Source of the DNA: Butyrivibrio sp.
GTDB lineage: Bacteria > Bacillota > Clostridia > Lachnospirales > Lachnospiraceae
Reading direction: 5' to 3'
Length of the DNA stretch: 47,718 bases
Assembly: GCF_017635265.1 (NCBI RefSeq)
Contig: NZ_JAGBLU010000145.1
Location: 1 to 47,718, forward strand
Position numbers and translations under genes: made by a program. Below the pieces are notes generated by a model. It was not told the origin of the DNA. It was given only the letters and a program-made list of their open reading frames with translations, and did no database searches. This document shows, piece after piece, positions 1 to 8,840 of the stretch; the stretch's first letter is position 1; every line of letters starts with the position of its first letter.

Positions 1-310
1 AGTTCCGTCAGTTTGAGAACCTTGTTAGATTATAAAGGTGTAAAGCGCTGCTTTATGGACAGGAATCAAAGAGTATGTTTGAGAACCTTGTTAGATTATA
101 AAGGTGTAAAGCAAAAAGGTAACTTCAATAGCTTACGTGTATGTTTGAGAACCTTGTTAGATTATAAACGTGTAAAACAAAACACATCTGAACAATGTTT
201 ACAGAATAGTTTGAGAACCTTGTTAGATTATAAAGGTGTAAAGCAGTATTCATCTTTTCTGTGGGACTGTGCTTGTTTGAGAACCTTGTTAGATAAGAAA
301 GGCGTAAGGC
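1..310 (+). CRISPR. CRISPR array, type II-like repeats (leader-distal end)
   Basis: Five 36-bp repeats lie at 11-46, 77-112, 143-178, 209-244 and 275-310, separated by four 30-bp spacers (47-76, 113-142, 179-208, 245-274). Bases 1-10 are probably the tail of another spacer, so the array continues to the left. The repeat starts GTTTGAGAACC and ends GGTGTAAAGC. Repeat 3 has two substitutions (AAACG and AAAAC near its end), and the last repeat is degenerate (AGATAAGAAAGGCGTAAGGC), which marks 275-310 as the leader-distal end and places the leader off the left edge. A 36-bp repeat beginning GTTTGAGA with 30-bp spacers is typical of Cas9 (type II) arrays; that assignment is inferred because no cas gene or tracrRNA is visible. 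Confidence 0.95.
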
Positions 311-792
311 ACAGGCAACGCAAGCGGAAGTTATACTTCATTTGGTATGGTTAAGGAATAATTATTAGATGTAAAAAAATGGGAATGCTTGGTATGATAA
401 TGGGATGATGTTATGCAATAAATTTGAAAAAGTGTATCAGTTTGGCGGCTTAAACTGCCTAAATTAAAGATACTGATATTATAGCAGTACAAAATCGCTG
501 AAAATGAACTATATTTTGATAAAAATGACCTAAAATAAATAGATTTGAAGGGATTATCAATAAATAAGTAACAGATAAATGATTGTTAGTAAAAAAAGCA
601 AAAATTTAACTGCCGTAATTTAAATAATGCAAATTACGGCAGAGTCATGTTTTTAAAGTTTACGGTATTTTGGAAAAAGAGTAGATCTGGTGACTCTTAT
701 CTTCAGAAAGCAAATTCATGTGATTTGCTAACTGTTTAAAATTGAGAGATGTTCAGGCTACGTATCATATTAAGTTCCGAAAGGAATGCCGT
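311..792. other. intergenic region between CRISPR array and ABC-F gene
   Basis: No convincing gene lies in these 480 AT-rich bases; all reading frames are short. The only clear structure is the perfect hairpin at 610-642. I looked for a tracrRNA-like anti-repeat complementary to the CRISPR repeat and found none. Confidence 0.6.
610..655. terminator. perfect 12-bp hairpin, possible terminator
   Basis: CTGCCGTAATTT (610-621) pairs perfectly with AAATTACGGCAG (631-642) around a 9-nt loop. On the plus strand a T run follows only after a short gap (GTTTTT at 649-654); on the minus strand the sequence beyond is TTAAATTTTTGC. It lies about 150 bases beyond the stop of the minus-strand ABC-F gene and could end that transcript. 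Confidence 0.5.
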
Positions 793-2835
793 TCATTCTG
801 ACAAGGTTTCCCACTCATCATACAGTGCTGCAAGCTTATCCTGAATTTCAGACTGTTCATCTGTGAGTTTTCTAAGCTTTGCAAGGTCTGTGCCTACCGA
901 TGGATCAGCGAGAAGTTCATTTATTTCTCCATCCCGTGTTTCGAGTTTTGCAATTTCTTCTTCACATTTTTTGAGTGCAGCTTCCTGCTTGCGCTTCTGG
1001 GCCTGAGCTTCTTTCTGGGCTTTCCAGTCCATAGCACCGCTTGAAGAGCTTTGTGCTGAAGAAGCAGCGCCCGTATCGTTTGAAGCCTGTGAGGAGGTTG
1101 TCATATTTGATGATGAAGAAGTATTGACTGAAAAAGCGCCATTATCACTTGATCCTGCATACTTAAAACTTCCTGAACCGAGAGAACTACCGTCATTTGT
1201 AGAGGTCTCGCCAAACAGTCTGTTGTTCTGCTCATCGCAGTGATCAATATAATAGTCGTAGTTGCCTATGTAGTTAACAATCCGGCCGTGAGTAAGATCT
1301 AGGATTCTTGTAGCTGTCTTGTTTATGAAATATCTGTCATGGCTAACATACAGGACAGTTCCCTCATAACCTGAAATTGCACTTTCAAGGATCTCTTTAC
1401 TGGTTATATCAAGGTGGTTTGTAGGCTCATCCAGGATAAGAAAGTTGGCGTCGGAGAGCATAAGCTTTGCCAGCGAAACCCGGCCTTTTTCTCCGCCTGA
1501 TAAGTCACCGATTCTCTTAAATACATCATCGCCTGTGAAAAGAAAAGCAGCAAGAGTGTTGCGTATTTCTGTATTATTAAGTGTCGGATAAGCATCTGAA
1601 ATTTCTTCAAAAAGAGTCTTTTCATCGTGAAGAACGTGGTGCTCCTGATCGTAGTAACCAATCTGCACTTTTACTCCAAGTTCAATTTTTCCATGGTCAA
1701 GGGACTCGATGCCGTTGATCATTTTGAGCATGGTTGTTTTTCCTGTTCCGTTATCACCTATAATGGCAACGTGTTCGCCTTTTTTGATTTCGAAGCTTAT
1801 ATTGGAAAAGAGCTGTTCATTGCCAAAAGATTTGGAAATACCATCGACTGTAAGAACATCATTACCGCTTTCGCAGACAGGTTTAAGAGAAATCTTCATT
1901 CTGTCATCGATAACTGTCGGTTTGTCCAAAACCTCAATCTTATCCAGCATTTTTTCGCGGCTTTCAGCTCTTTTTATTGATTTTTCCCTGTTAAAGCTTT
2001 TTAGCTTTGCAATAACCTCTTCCTGATGCTTGATTTCCTGCTGTTGTTTTAAGTAGGCGCTGAGTTCAGCGGCTCTGACCTGTTCCTTTTTTATTGCGTA
2101 AGTGCTGTAGTTACCGGTAAAAGAGCTGACTTTTGTGTTTTCAACTTCGATTACCTTACCGGCAATTTTATCAAGGAAATATCTGTCGTGTGAAACAATA
2201 AGAACAGCCCCCTTGTAGTTTAAAAGGTAGTTTTCAAGCCATCTGATAGAATTCATATCAAGGTGGTTGGTTGGTTCGTCAAGGATAATAAGATCGGGCT
2301 TTTGAAGGAGCAGTTTACCAAGTGCTACTCTTGTTTTCTGACCGCCGGAGAGAGTAGAAATCTGTTTATCATATTCTTCCTGAATAAAACCAAGACCTTT
2401 TAATACGCCTAAGATTTCACTTTTCCAGGCATAGCCGGATTCTCTTTGAAACTTTTCGTTCATCCGGGTATATCTGTCCATAAGTCTTGTAAGATCATCA
2501 CCTGTGAGATGTTTCATCGATTCTTCGGCATCTCTGAGCTCTTTTTCGAGATCAATGATATCTTTTTTTACTGTAACAAGCTCATCCCAAATGGTGTTTT
2601 GGGTGTCTATATTCTGATTCTGAGCAAGATAACCCCAGGAGGTGTCCTTTGAAAAAGTAACCTCACCATCATCAGGTGAGAGCTCTCCGATAATCATTTT
2701 TATGAGAGTGGTTTTGCCTGCGCCGTTGCTGCCTACAATAGCGGCTTTTTCATTATTTTCTATATGAAAAGAGGCACCTTTCAAAATGTCTTTTCCATCA
2801 AATGACTTGCATAAATTGTGAACTGATAAAATCAT
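793..2835 (-). CDS. ABC-F family ATPase (duplicated ATP-binding cassette protein)
   Basis: A 680-residue soluble protein with two ABC cassettes and no membrane segment, the layout of ABC-F proteins, which act on the ribosome during translation. Cassette 1 has Walker A GSNGAGKTT (35-43), signature LSGGQ (162-166) and Walker B ending DEPTNHLD (186-193). Cassette 2 has GDNGTGKTT, LSGGEKGRVSLAK and a second DEPTNHLD. A charged linker joins the cassettes. After cassette 2 comes a long Ser/Thr/Gly-rich stretch and then a Lys/Glu-rich coiled coil (from about WKAQKEAQAQ to the end), as in Uup/YdiF-type members. The start at 2835 is chosen because GGAG precedes it by 7 bases; the open frame runs upstream to 2937 without a ribosome site. 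Subfamily, and so translation factor versus antibiotic resistance, cannot be decided from motifs alone. Confidence 0.93.
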   Translation of the reverse strand: MILSVHNLCKSFDGKDILKGASFHIENNEKAAIVGSNGAGKTTLIKMIIGELSPDDGEVTFSKDTSWGYLAQNQNIDTQNTIWDELVTVKKDIIDLEKELRDAEESMKHLTGDDLTRLMDRYTRMNEKFQRESGYAWKSEILGVLKGLGFIQEEYDKQISTLSGGQKTRVALGKLLLQKPDLIILDEPTNHLDMNSIRWLENYLLNYKGAVLIVSHDRYFLDKIAGKVIEVENTKVSSFTGNYSTYAIKKEQVRAAELSAYLKQQQEIKHQEEVIAKLKSFNREKSIKRAESREKMLDKIEVLDKPTVIDDRMKISLKPVCESGNDVLTVDGISKSFGNEQLFSNISFEIKKGEHVAIIGDNGTGKTTMLKMINGIESLDHGKIELGVKVQIGYYDQEHHVLHDEKTLFEEISDAYPTLNNTEIRNTLAAFLFTGDDVFKRIGDLSGGEKGRVSLAKLMLSDANFLILDEPTNHLDITSKEILESAISGYEGTVLYVSHDRYFINKTATRILDLTHGRIVNYIGNYDYYIDHCDEQNNRLFGETSTNDGSSLGSGSFKYAGSSDNGAFSVNTSSSSNMTTSSQASNDTGAASSAQSSSSGAMDWKAQKEAQAQKRKQEAALKKCEEEIAKLETRDGEINELLADPSVGTDLAKLRKLTDEQSEIQDKLAALYDEWETLSE

Positions 2836-2989
2836 TGTTTTTCTCCATATGTAAATGCTGTGACAACACATTTTAGCATGATAATTTAAAAGATACAAAA
2901 CTAATAATTTCTGAATAAATATGATTGACCTTGTCAAGACCTATATATATAATATGAGTGGATTTTTTGATTGTTCAAAGGAGTTTGCC

Positions 2990-3622
2990 TTGAAACGAAT
3001 ATATATACCTGTTGCGTGGGAACTTGTTTTTGTAATTGCCACAATTATATGGCCTAAGCAAGCTTTCCATTTATTTTTTGGATTCTATTTTGGATTACTT
3101 ACATATTTCTATTTTATTTATAAGCAGTTCTCATTCAGAAAGCTGTACAAGAATTTTGGGAGAGTGACGGGATTTTGGATTCCGGTTGCAGCAACCTTTA
3201 TTGGACTGATACTTGCGAGTAAGTTGAGGATGCTTTTGTCATCACAGTTTTCATTTAATATTGACGAGGGTGCTGTTAGCATAATAGTTCATAATGATAT
3301 CGTTCCGACTTTCTTTTATGCTCTTATGATGATTATCATAAAGCCGGTATCGGAGGAACTTTTCTTTAGAAAAGCGCTAATTAGATTTGACAATAAAAAG
3401 CAAACTATATGCTTTACTATAATAAGCTTGATTCTGTGTGCACTGACAAGAGCACATGGACCGTTGGGGATTTTGGAATGGGCAGTCATGGCTCTTCCGG
3501 TAACAATTGCATATATTGCCACCAAAAACATTTATATATCGGTTATGGCTCACGTATTATTCGAGTTTTACGACAATATCTATGAGGTTGTTTACACTGT
3601 CGGAAGAATCTTGAATAGATGA
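2990..3622 (+). CDS. CPBP family intramembrane metalloprotease (CAAX protease-like)
   Basis: A polytopic membrane protein of about 210 residues. The family motif EExxxR is present as SEELFFRK (E122, E123, R127 counting from the TTG start). Further histidines lie in RAHG (about 156) and in VMAHVLFEF (about 188), the usual metal-binding positions. Members are glutamic or metal-dependent intramembrane peptidases, in bacteria often linked to bacteriocin self-immunity or surface protein processing; the substrate here is unknown. I chose the TTG at 2990 because AAAGGAG (2977-2983) lies 6 bases upstream and the product then starts MKRIYIPVAW directly before the first membrane segment. In-frame ATGs at 2921 and 2954 have no ribosome site. 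It is divergent from the ABC-F gene. Confidence 0.82.
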   Translation: MKRIYIPVAWELVFVIATIIWPKQAFHLFFGFYFGLLTYFYFIYKQFSFRKLYKNFGRVTGFWIPVAATFIGLILASKLRMLLSSQFSFNIDEGAVSIIVHNDIVPTFFYALMMIIIKPVSEELFFRKALIRFDNKKQTICFTIISLILCALTRAHGPLGILEWAVMALPVTIAYIATKNIYISVMAHVLFEFYDNIYEVVYTVGRILNR

Positions 3623-3676
3623 TTCTAAGTGTTTAAGAACAAATTTATAAATGTCTTCAAAGGAGAGGAAAAAAGT

Positions 3677-5026
3677 ATGTTGGAGAAGTGTTTCAAACTC
3701 AAAGAGCATGGCACTACCGTAAAGAGGGAGGTGCTTGCCGGATTAACCACATTCCTTACTATGGCATATATTCTTGCCGTAAACCCTAACATTTTAGGAA
3801 CAGTAATGAATGCAAACGGCGTATTTGTCGCAACTGCGCTTGCTTCTGCAATCGCAACATTTGTAATGGCTTTCTTGGCTAATTATCCGATCGGTCTTTC
3901 AGCAGGACTTGGACTTAATGCATATTTTGCATACACAGTTTGTCTTGGTGAACTTGCCGCAGAGGAGAATCCTTTCACAATCGCTCTCACAGCAGTATTT
4001 TGTGAAGGTATTATCTTTATTATTCTTTCATTCTTTAAATTCCGTGAGCAGATTATCAACAGCATTCCACAGAATCTTAAGTATGGAATTTCAGCAGGTA
4101 TTGGTCTTTTCGTAGCATTTATCGGTATGCAGAATGCTCATATTATCGTTGCAAATGATGCAACAATAGTAGGACTTGGAAGCTTCTCGGATCTTGATAT
4201 GGTTCTTGCCCTTGTAGGACTTATCATTATTGCAGCACTTGTTCATTACAATGTAACAGGTGGCGTTCTTATCGGAATCATTGCAACATGGATTATCGGT
4301 ATGATTCTTCAGGCAACAGGAGCTTATACAGCAGCTAACCTTTTCCCTGATTTCTCACAGGGACTTCAGCTTGGCGCAATTTCAGAAACAGCATTTAAGC
4401 TTAACTTTGGATGGGCAGCTAAGCACCTTATCCAGTTCATTGCAATTACATTCAGCTTCCTTTATGTAGATCTTTTCGATACAGTCGGAACTGTTGTAGG
4501 TGTAGCTGATAAGGCAGGACTTCTTGATAAGGATGGAAACCTTCCAAGAGTTGGTCAGGTATTTATGGCAGACGCCGTTGGTACAACTGCAGGTGCTCTT
4601 CTTGGTACATCAACTGTAACAAGTTTTGTAGAGTCAAGTGCAGGTGTAGCTGCAGGTGGAAGAACAGGTCTTACAGCATTAACTACCGGCGTAATGTTCC
4701 TTGTTTCAATCGTTCTTAGCCCATTGTTCCTTGCTATTCCTTCATTTGCTACAGCTCCGGCACTTATCTATGTTGGTATGCTTATGCTTATGTCAATTGC
4801 AAAGGTTAAGTTTGATGGTGACATTGCTGATTCTGTAGGTGCTTATCTTGCAGTAGTTATGATGCCTCTTGCATATTCAATTGCTACAGGTATTATGTTC
4901 GCAGTTCTTGCATGGGTTATTCTTAAGGTTATTACCAAGAAGGCTAAAGATGTAAGTCCGGTTATGTGGATCGTATTTGCATTATTTGTTCTGAGAATTG
5001 CAGCTCTTATTTTTAATTTCCAGTAA
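3677..5026 (+). CDS. NCS2 family purine permease (AzgA/PbuG-like)
   Basis: A 449-residue membrane transporter of the nucleobase-cation symporter 2 family, AzgA subgroup, predicted to import guanine, hypoxanthine or adenine with protons. Family landmarks are the N-terminal REVLAGLTTFLTMAYILAVNP, GLSAGLGLNAYFAYTVC, the DLFDTVGT helix (about residue 275) and about 12 hydrophobic segments throughout. The start at 3677 follows AGGAGAGG at 3661-3668 with ideal spacing; the frame opens earlier at 3629 without a ribosome site. A strong hairpin terminator lies directly downstream. No purine riboswitch is visible upstream, where the gap to the protease gene is only about 50 bases, so the two may be co-transcribed. 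Which purine is carried cannot be read from the sequence. Confidence 0.93.
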   Translation: MLEKCFKLKEHGTTVKREVLAGLTTFLTMAYILAVNPNILGTVMNANGVFVATALASAIATFVMAFLANYPIGLSAGLGLNAYFAYTVCLGELAAEENPFTIALTAVFCEGIIFIILSFFKFREQIINSIPQNLKYGISAGIGLFVAFIGMQNAHIIVANDATIVGLGSFSDLDMVLALVGLIIIAALVHYNVTGGVLIGIIATWIIGMILQATGAYTAANLFPDFSQGLQLGAISETAFKLNFGWAAKHLIQFIAITFSFLYVDLFDTVGTVVGVADKAGLLDKDGNLPRVGQVFMADAVGTTAGALLGTSTVTSFVESSAGVAAGGRTGLTALTTGVMFLVSIVLSPLFLAIPSFATAPALIYVGMLMLMSIAKVKFDGDIADSVGAYLAVVMMPLAYSIATGIMFAVLAWVILKVITKKAKDVSPVMWIVFALFVLRIAALIFNFQ

Positions 5027-5045
5027 TATATTTTTGAACAAAAGG

Positions 5046-5084
5046 ATGCATGACATGCTGTATGAGTGCATGTCATGCATTTTT
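5046..5084 (+). terminator. rho-independent terminator after the purine permease
   Basis: ATGCATGACATGC (5046-5058) pairs perfectly over 13 bp with GCATGTCATGCAT (5068-5080) across a 9-nt loop, followed by TTTT. Confidence 0.85.
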
Positions 5085-5127
5085 AATATCATACGAGGAA
5101 ATTGCTTTGCAATACCGCTCGGACGCG

Positions 5128-5152
5128 AAGAGTCGCGAGCGACTCTTTATTA
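5128..5152 (+). terminator. second hairpin before hflK, terminator or leader attenuator
   Basis: AAGAGTCG (5128-5135) pairs with CGACTCTT (5140-5147) around CGAG, followed by TATTATTTC. It lies between the previous terminator and the hflK start at 5180, so it could be a back-up terminator or a leader hairpin for hflK. Confidence 0.5.
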
Positions 5153-5179
5153 TTTCTATTGTGCTTATGGAGAATATAT

Positions 5180-6115
5180 ATGTCAGCTAAAAAAAATAAT
5201 GGTTTTGTAACTAAGAAGTTTAGCCTGAAGATAGTGTTTATTGTTATTGCAGCTCTATTTGTGCTGACTCTTGCTCAGGGTAGTTTTTACTCTGTAAAAG
5301 AGCAGGAACAGGCTATTCTTACAATGTTTGGAAAAGTTGTCAGAGTTGATACTGCAGGACTCTATTTTAAAATCCCATTTATTCAGCAGGTTCATCTGGT
5401 AGATATGACTACTCACGGTATCGGTATCGGATATGTTCTTAAGGATGGTCAGAACATAACTGTTGAAGATGAAGGAGTTATGATCACGTCTGACTTTAAC
5501 TTTGTAGATATTGATTTTTATTTGGAATACAAGGTCAGCGATCCTGTTGCTGCATATTATAACAGCGAAGATCCTGAAATGATCATGAAAAACATGGCAC
5601 TTGCCAGCATCAGAAACACAGTGGTTAATTATCCTGTTGATGATGTTATTACCACAGCAAAGGGGCAGATACAGGCAGAGGTTAAGGAAAGACTTACAAA
5701 CGAACTTGCCGAAAAAAATATTGGTATGTCTGTAGTGAATATTTCTGTACAGGATGCTGAGCCACCGACAGAGGATATTGTTCAGGCGTTTAAGTCTGTA
5801 GAGACAGCCAAGCAGGGAAAAGAAACTGCTGTAAACAATGCCAGGAAGTATCAGAGTGAGGAACTTCCCAAGGCAGAGGCTGCTGCTGATAAAATCCTAC
5901 AGGACGCAGAAGCTGCCAAACAGGCCAGAATCGCAGAAGCTGAAGGTCAGGTTGCCAGATTTAATGAGATGTACGAACAATATAAGCTTCAGCCATACAT
6001 CACCAAGAAGAGACTTTTTTATGAAACAATGGAAGAGCTTCTTCCTGATTTAAAGGTAATAATAACAGATGGAAACACACAGCAGATGCTTCCGCTTGAC
6101 AGTTTTAACGGATAA
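5180..6115 (+). CDS. hflK: HflK-like SPFH/band 7 membrane protein
   Basis: A 311-residue protein with a basic N-terminus, one membrane anchor (about residues 14-35) and a band-7/SPFH domain (EQEQAILTMFGKV, then GLYFKIPF), followed by an Ala/Glu/Lys-rich helical region (AEAAADKILQDAEAAKQARI) typical of coiled stalks. In the known family HflK and HflC assemble into a large cage around the FtsH protease in the membrane and modulate its access to substrates. The start at 5180 follows GGAG; the frame upstream (from 5102) crosses the hairpin at 5128-5147 and is not expected to be translated. The hflC gene follows 11 bases later in the same direction, so the pair forms an operon. Confidence 0.9.
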   Translation: MSAKKNNGFVTKKFSLKIVFIVIAALFVLTLAQGSFYSVKEQEQAILTMFGKVVRVDTAGLYFKIPFIQQVHLVDMTTHGIGIGYVLKDGQNITVEDEGVMITSDFNFVDIDFYLEYKVSDPVAAYYNSEDPEMIMKNMALASIRNTVVNYPVDDVITTAKGQIQAEVKERLTNELAEKNIGMSVVNISVQDAEPPTEDIVQAFKSVETAKQGKETAVNNARKYQSEELPKAEAAADKILQDAEAAKQARIAEAEGQVARFNEMYEQYKLQPYITKKRLFYETMEELLPDLKVIITDGNTQQMLPLDSFNG

Positions 6116-6126
6116 GGAGAACGACT

Positions 6127-7017
6127 ATGGAAACAGTTAATGAAAAAAAAGGCATTTTTAAATATGTTTTACTTGTTGTAGTTCTCTTTTTAGCATTCAT
6201 GGTGGGAGCTTCAACATATGTGGTTCATCAAAATGAATATGTAACTGTAAGAAGATTTGGTAAGATAATCAATATTGCGCAGGATCCGGGACTTCATTTT
6301 AAGACACCGTTTATGGACAGTACACAGTCAATTTCAGCAAAAGTAATCCTTTATGATATTCCTCAGTCCGATGTAATAACAAAGGATAAGAAGTCTATGA
6401 TCACAGATACCTATGTCCTTTGGAAAGTATCTGATCCCCTTAAATATGTTCAGACACTTAATGCCATTGACGCAAGAGCAGAGGAGAGAATTGAGGCATC
6501 TGTCTATAATGCTACGAAAAATGCCATATCTTCAATGACTCAGGATGAAGTTATTGAGGCAAGAGGTGAGCAGCTTACACAGCTTATTACAACAGAGGCA
6601 GGTTCCGATATGGAAGGATACGGAATTGCCATAGTTCAGGCTCAGATCAAAGCTTTGGATCTTCCTGATGATAATAAACAGGCTGTTTATGACAGAATGA
6701 TTTCTGAAAGAAATAATATTGCTGCTTCTTATACTGCGCAGGGTGATGCAGAGGCTCAGAAGATTCAGAACGAAACTGACAAGCAGGTTGCCATCATAAA
6801 AGCTCAGGCACAAAAAGATGCGGCTGTTTTAGAGGCAGAAGGAGAGGCTGCATATATGGAGACACTTTCCAAAGCCTATGACACAGAGGAAAAAGCAGAC
6901 TTTTACAGCTATATCAGAGGCCTTGATGCTCTCAAGGAGTCACTAAAGGGTGAGAAGACACTGATTCTTGATAAGAATTCAGAACTTGCTCAGATCCTTT
7001 ATGGTAATTTTAATTAA
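6127..7017 (+). CDS. hflC: HflC-like SPFH/band 7 membrane protein
   Basis: A 296-residue partner of the preceding HflK. It has an N-terminal anchor (YVLLVVVLFLAFMVGAS), an SPFH domain beginning VHQNEYVTVRRFGKI with GLHFKTPF, and an Ala/Glu/Lys-rich helical segment (QGDAEAQKIQNETDKQVA) that would form the coiled part of the HflK-HflC cage. The closing segment ETLSKAYDTEEKADFYSYIRGL fits the HflC family. AAGGAG lies 7 bases before the ATG. A GC-rich terminator follows. Role inferred from the family: modulation of FtsH proteolysis at the cytoplasmic membrane. Confidence 0.9.
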   Translation: METVNEKKGIFKYVLLVVVLFLAFMVGASTYVVHQNEYVTVRRFGKIINIAQDPGLHFKTPFMDSTQSISAKVILYDIPQSDVITKDKKSMITDTYVLWKVSDPLKYVQTLNAIDARAEERIEASVYNATKNAISSMTQDEVIEARGEQLTQLITTEAGSDMEGYGIAIVQAQIKALDLPDDNKQAVYDRMISERNNIAASYTAQGDAEAQKIQNETDKQVAIIKAQAQKDAAVLEAEGEAAYMETLSKAYDTEEKADFYSYIRGLDALKESLKGEKTLILDKNSELAQILYGNFN

Positions 7018-7034
7018 ATAATAAGCAGTAGGTT

Positions 7035-7062
7035 AAGGCGTCCCTTGGGGGCGCCTTTTTAT
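7035..7062 (+). terminator. rho-independent terminator of the hflKC operon
   Basis: AAGGCGTCCC (7035-7044) pairs with GGGGGCGCCTT around a 2-3 nt turn, with one G-U pair, followed by a run of Ts. Confidence 0.85.
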
Positions 7063-7142
7063 GTCTGCCGACGTAAAAAAAGCAGCACACAAAAAATTAA
7101 TAATTTAACTGTTGATTTTCTTTTTTTTATGTTGTAAGGTAT

Positions 7143-7172
7143 TTGTGACATAACGTTAGTTTACAGTATAAG
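7143..7172 (+). promoter_or_regulatory. candidate sigma-A promoter for rho
   Basis: TTGTGA (7143-7148), an 18-base spacer and TATAAG (7167-7172). This would give a leader of about 115 nt before the rho start. No transcription data; other AT-rich -10-like sequences exist nearby. Confidence 0.4.
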
Positions 7173-7293
7173 TTATTTCTATTAGGACAGAATTCGTCAG
7201 ATTGACGTAAATCGTTCGAAGATCCCACGTTAAGAGCTTTTATAGATACAAGGTATTGTTGATATAGTGCGTTATGCACAGAATGGAGTTAAT

Positions 7294-8784
7294 TTGAGAG
7301 AAAAATACGAAACATTAAAACTTAGTGACCTCAGAGAAATTGCAAAATCAAGAGGAATAAAAGGCGCAACATCCATGAAGAAAGCGGAGATCATTGATCT
7401 TATGTGCGAAATGGATGAAAAAGAGACCAAAACCAAAACAGAGAAAAAAATTGAAAAGGCTCCAAAGGCTGAAAAAACTGAGAAATCAGATAAAACTGAA
7501 AAGTCAAAGGATAGCGAAGCACATTCAGAAAAAACTCAGAATCATGAAAAGAATGGTGCACATCGCAAAAATATCGTGGTTAAGACTGTAAAGAAAGAGG
7601 AAACAGCTGAGACTGCCAAGACAGAGCCTAAGAAGGAAGAGCCGGAGACACCTGTGGCTGATGGCGATGCTGCAGATGGAATCCTTGAAGTTATGCAGGA
7701 CGGATATGGATTTATCAGATGTGAGAATTATCTTCCCGGTGAAAATGATGTATATGTAGCACCAAGTGTTATAAGAAAGTTTAACCTTAAGACCGGAGAT
7801 ATCCTTAAGGGAAGATGCAGAGAGAAAAAGGAATCTGACAAGTTCGCTGCTCTTGCAGTACTTGATTCTGTAAATGGGTACAAACCTGAAGTAGCTATGG
7901 GAAGGTGGAACTTTGAAAATATGACACCTATTTTCCCAAATTCAAGGATTAAGCTGGAACAGCCGGGGGCATCTGTAGCCATGAGGATTATGGACCTTAT
8001 AAGCCCAATAGGTAAGGGACAGAGAGGTATGATAGTTTCCCCTCCAAAGGCAGGTAAGACAACTCTTCTTAAGGATGTTGCAAAGTCTATTCTTAAAAAC
8101 AGTCCTGATATGCATCTTCTTATCCTGCTTATAGATGAGCGTCCCGAGGAAGTTACAGATATCAAGGAGTCAATAGAAGGATCAAATGTAGAAGTTATCT
8201 ATTCTACATTCGATGAGCTTCCGGAACACCATAAGAGAGTAGCAGAGATGGTTATGGAAAGAGCGAAGCGCCTTGTTGAGCATGGCAAGGATGTTGTTAT
8301 ACTTCTCGACTCAATTACACGTCTTACAAGAGCTTATAACATTGTAGTTCCACCTTCAGGAAGAACTCTTTCCGGTGGTCTTGACCCTGCAGCTCTTCAT
8401 ATGCCTAAAAAGTTCTTCGGAGCTGCCAGAAACATGAGAGAGGGCGGAAGTCTTACAATCCTTGCAACAGCTCTTATTGAGACAGGTTCCAAGATGGATG
8501 ATGTTATTTACGAGGAGTTTAAAGGAACCGGTAACATGGAAATGGTTCTTGACAGAAAGCTTCAGGAAAAGAGAATCTTCCCTGCAATCAATATACCAAA
8601 ATCAAGTACAAGACGAGAGGATCTTCTTCTTTCGAGTGAAGAGCTTGCTGCTATTAACAGCTTAAGAAAGGGATTCAACGGCATGAAAGCAGATGATGCT
8701 GTTGATCAGTGCATAAACCTCTTCTCCAAGACCAGAAACAACGTAGAATTTGTTCGTATGGTTGAAAAGCAGATTCGTTATTGA
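7294..8784 (+). CDS. rho: transcription termination factor Rho
   Basis: The ATP-dependent RNA helicase that terminates transcription as a hexamer; 496 residues from the chosen start. Rho-N domain at 1-37 ([17 protein letters not shown]), then a Lys/Glu/Thr-rich insert (about 41-125), the cold-shock-like RNA-binding domain ([18 protein letters not shown], 130-147) and the ATPase with Walker [10 protein letters not shown] (249-257), [17 protein letters not shown] (Walker B), the Q-loop/R-loop region ([20 protein letters not shown]) and the C-terminal [12 protein letters not shown] low-complexity insert between Rho-N and the RNA-binding domain is common in Clostridia and Actinobacteria. I place the start at TTG 7294 because GGAG (7285-7288) sits just upstream and the product begins [10 protein letters not shown] as in homologues; GTG at 7267 is the alternative, without a ribosome site. 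Confidence 0.97.
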   Translation: MREKYETLKLSDLREIAKSRGIKGATSMKKAEIIDLMCEMDEKETKTKTEKKIEKAPKAEKTEKSDKTEKSKDSEAHSEKTQNHEKNGAHRKNIVVKTVKKEETAETAKTEPKKEEPETPVADGDAADGILEVMQDGYGFIRCENYLPGENDVYVAPSVIRKFNLKTGDILKGRCREKKESDKFAALAVLDSVNGYKPEVAMGRWNFENMTPIFPNSRIKLEQPGASVAMRIMDLISPIGKGQRGMIVSPPKAGKTTLLKDVAKSILKNSPDMHLLILLIDERPEEVTDIKESIEGSNVEVIYSTFDELPEHHKRVAEMVMERAKRLVEHGKDVVILLDSITRLTRAYNIVVPPSGRTLSGGLDPAALHMPKKFFGAARNMREGGSLTILATALIETGSKMDDVIYEEFKGTGNMEMVLDRKLQEKRIFPAINIPKSSTRREDLLLSSEELAAINSLRKGFNGMKADDAVDQCINLFSKTRNNVEFVRMVEKQIRY

Positions 8785-8795
8785 TAATAATAATA

Positions 8796-8840
8796 AAAAC
8801 CATGTCCTATTGATTAAATGATAGGGCATGGTTTTTTTGT
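8796..8840. terminator. bidirectional terminator between rho and the PilZ gene
   Basis: CCATGTCCTAT (8800-8810) pairs with ATAGGGCATGG (8821-8831), with A runs on the left and T runs on the right, so it can end both rho (+) and the convergent PilZ gene (-). Confidence 0.85.

Noticed and set aside
13-354. 113-codon plus-strand reading frame over the CRISPR array
   Set aside because: It is a translation of the repeats (LRTLLDYKGVK repeated), with no ribosome site; the array explains it fully.
799-806. ACAAGGTT at the 3' end of the ABC-F gene as part of a tracrRNA anti-repeat
   Set aside because: Only 8-9 bases match, they lie inside a coding region, and no downstream tracr-type hairpins follow.
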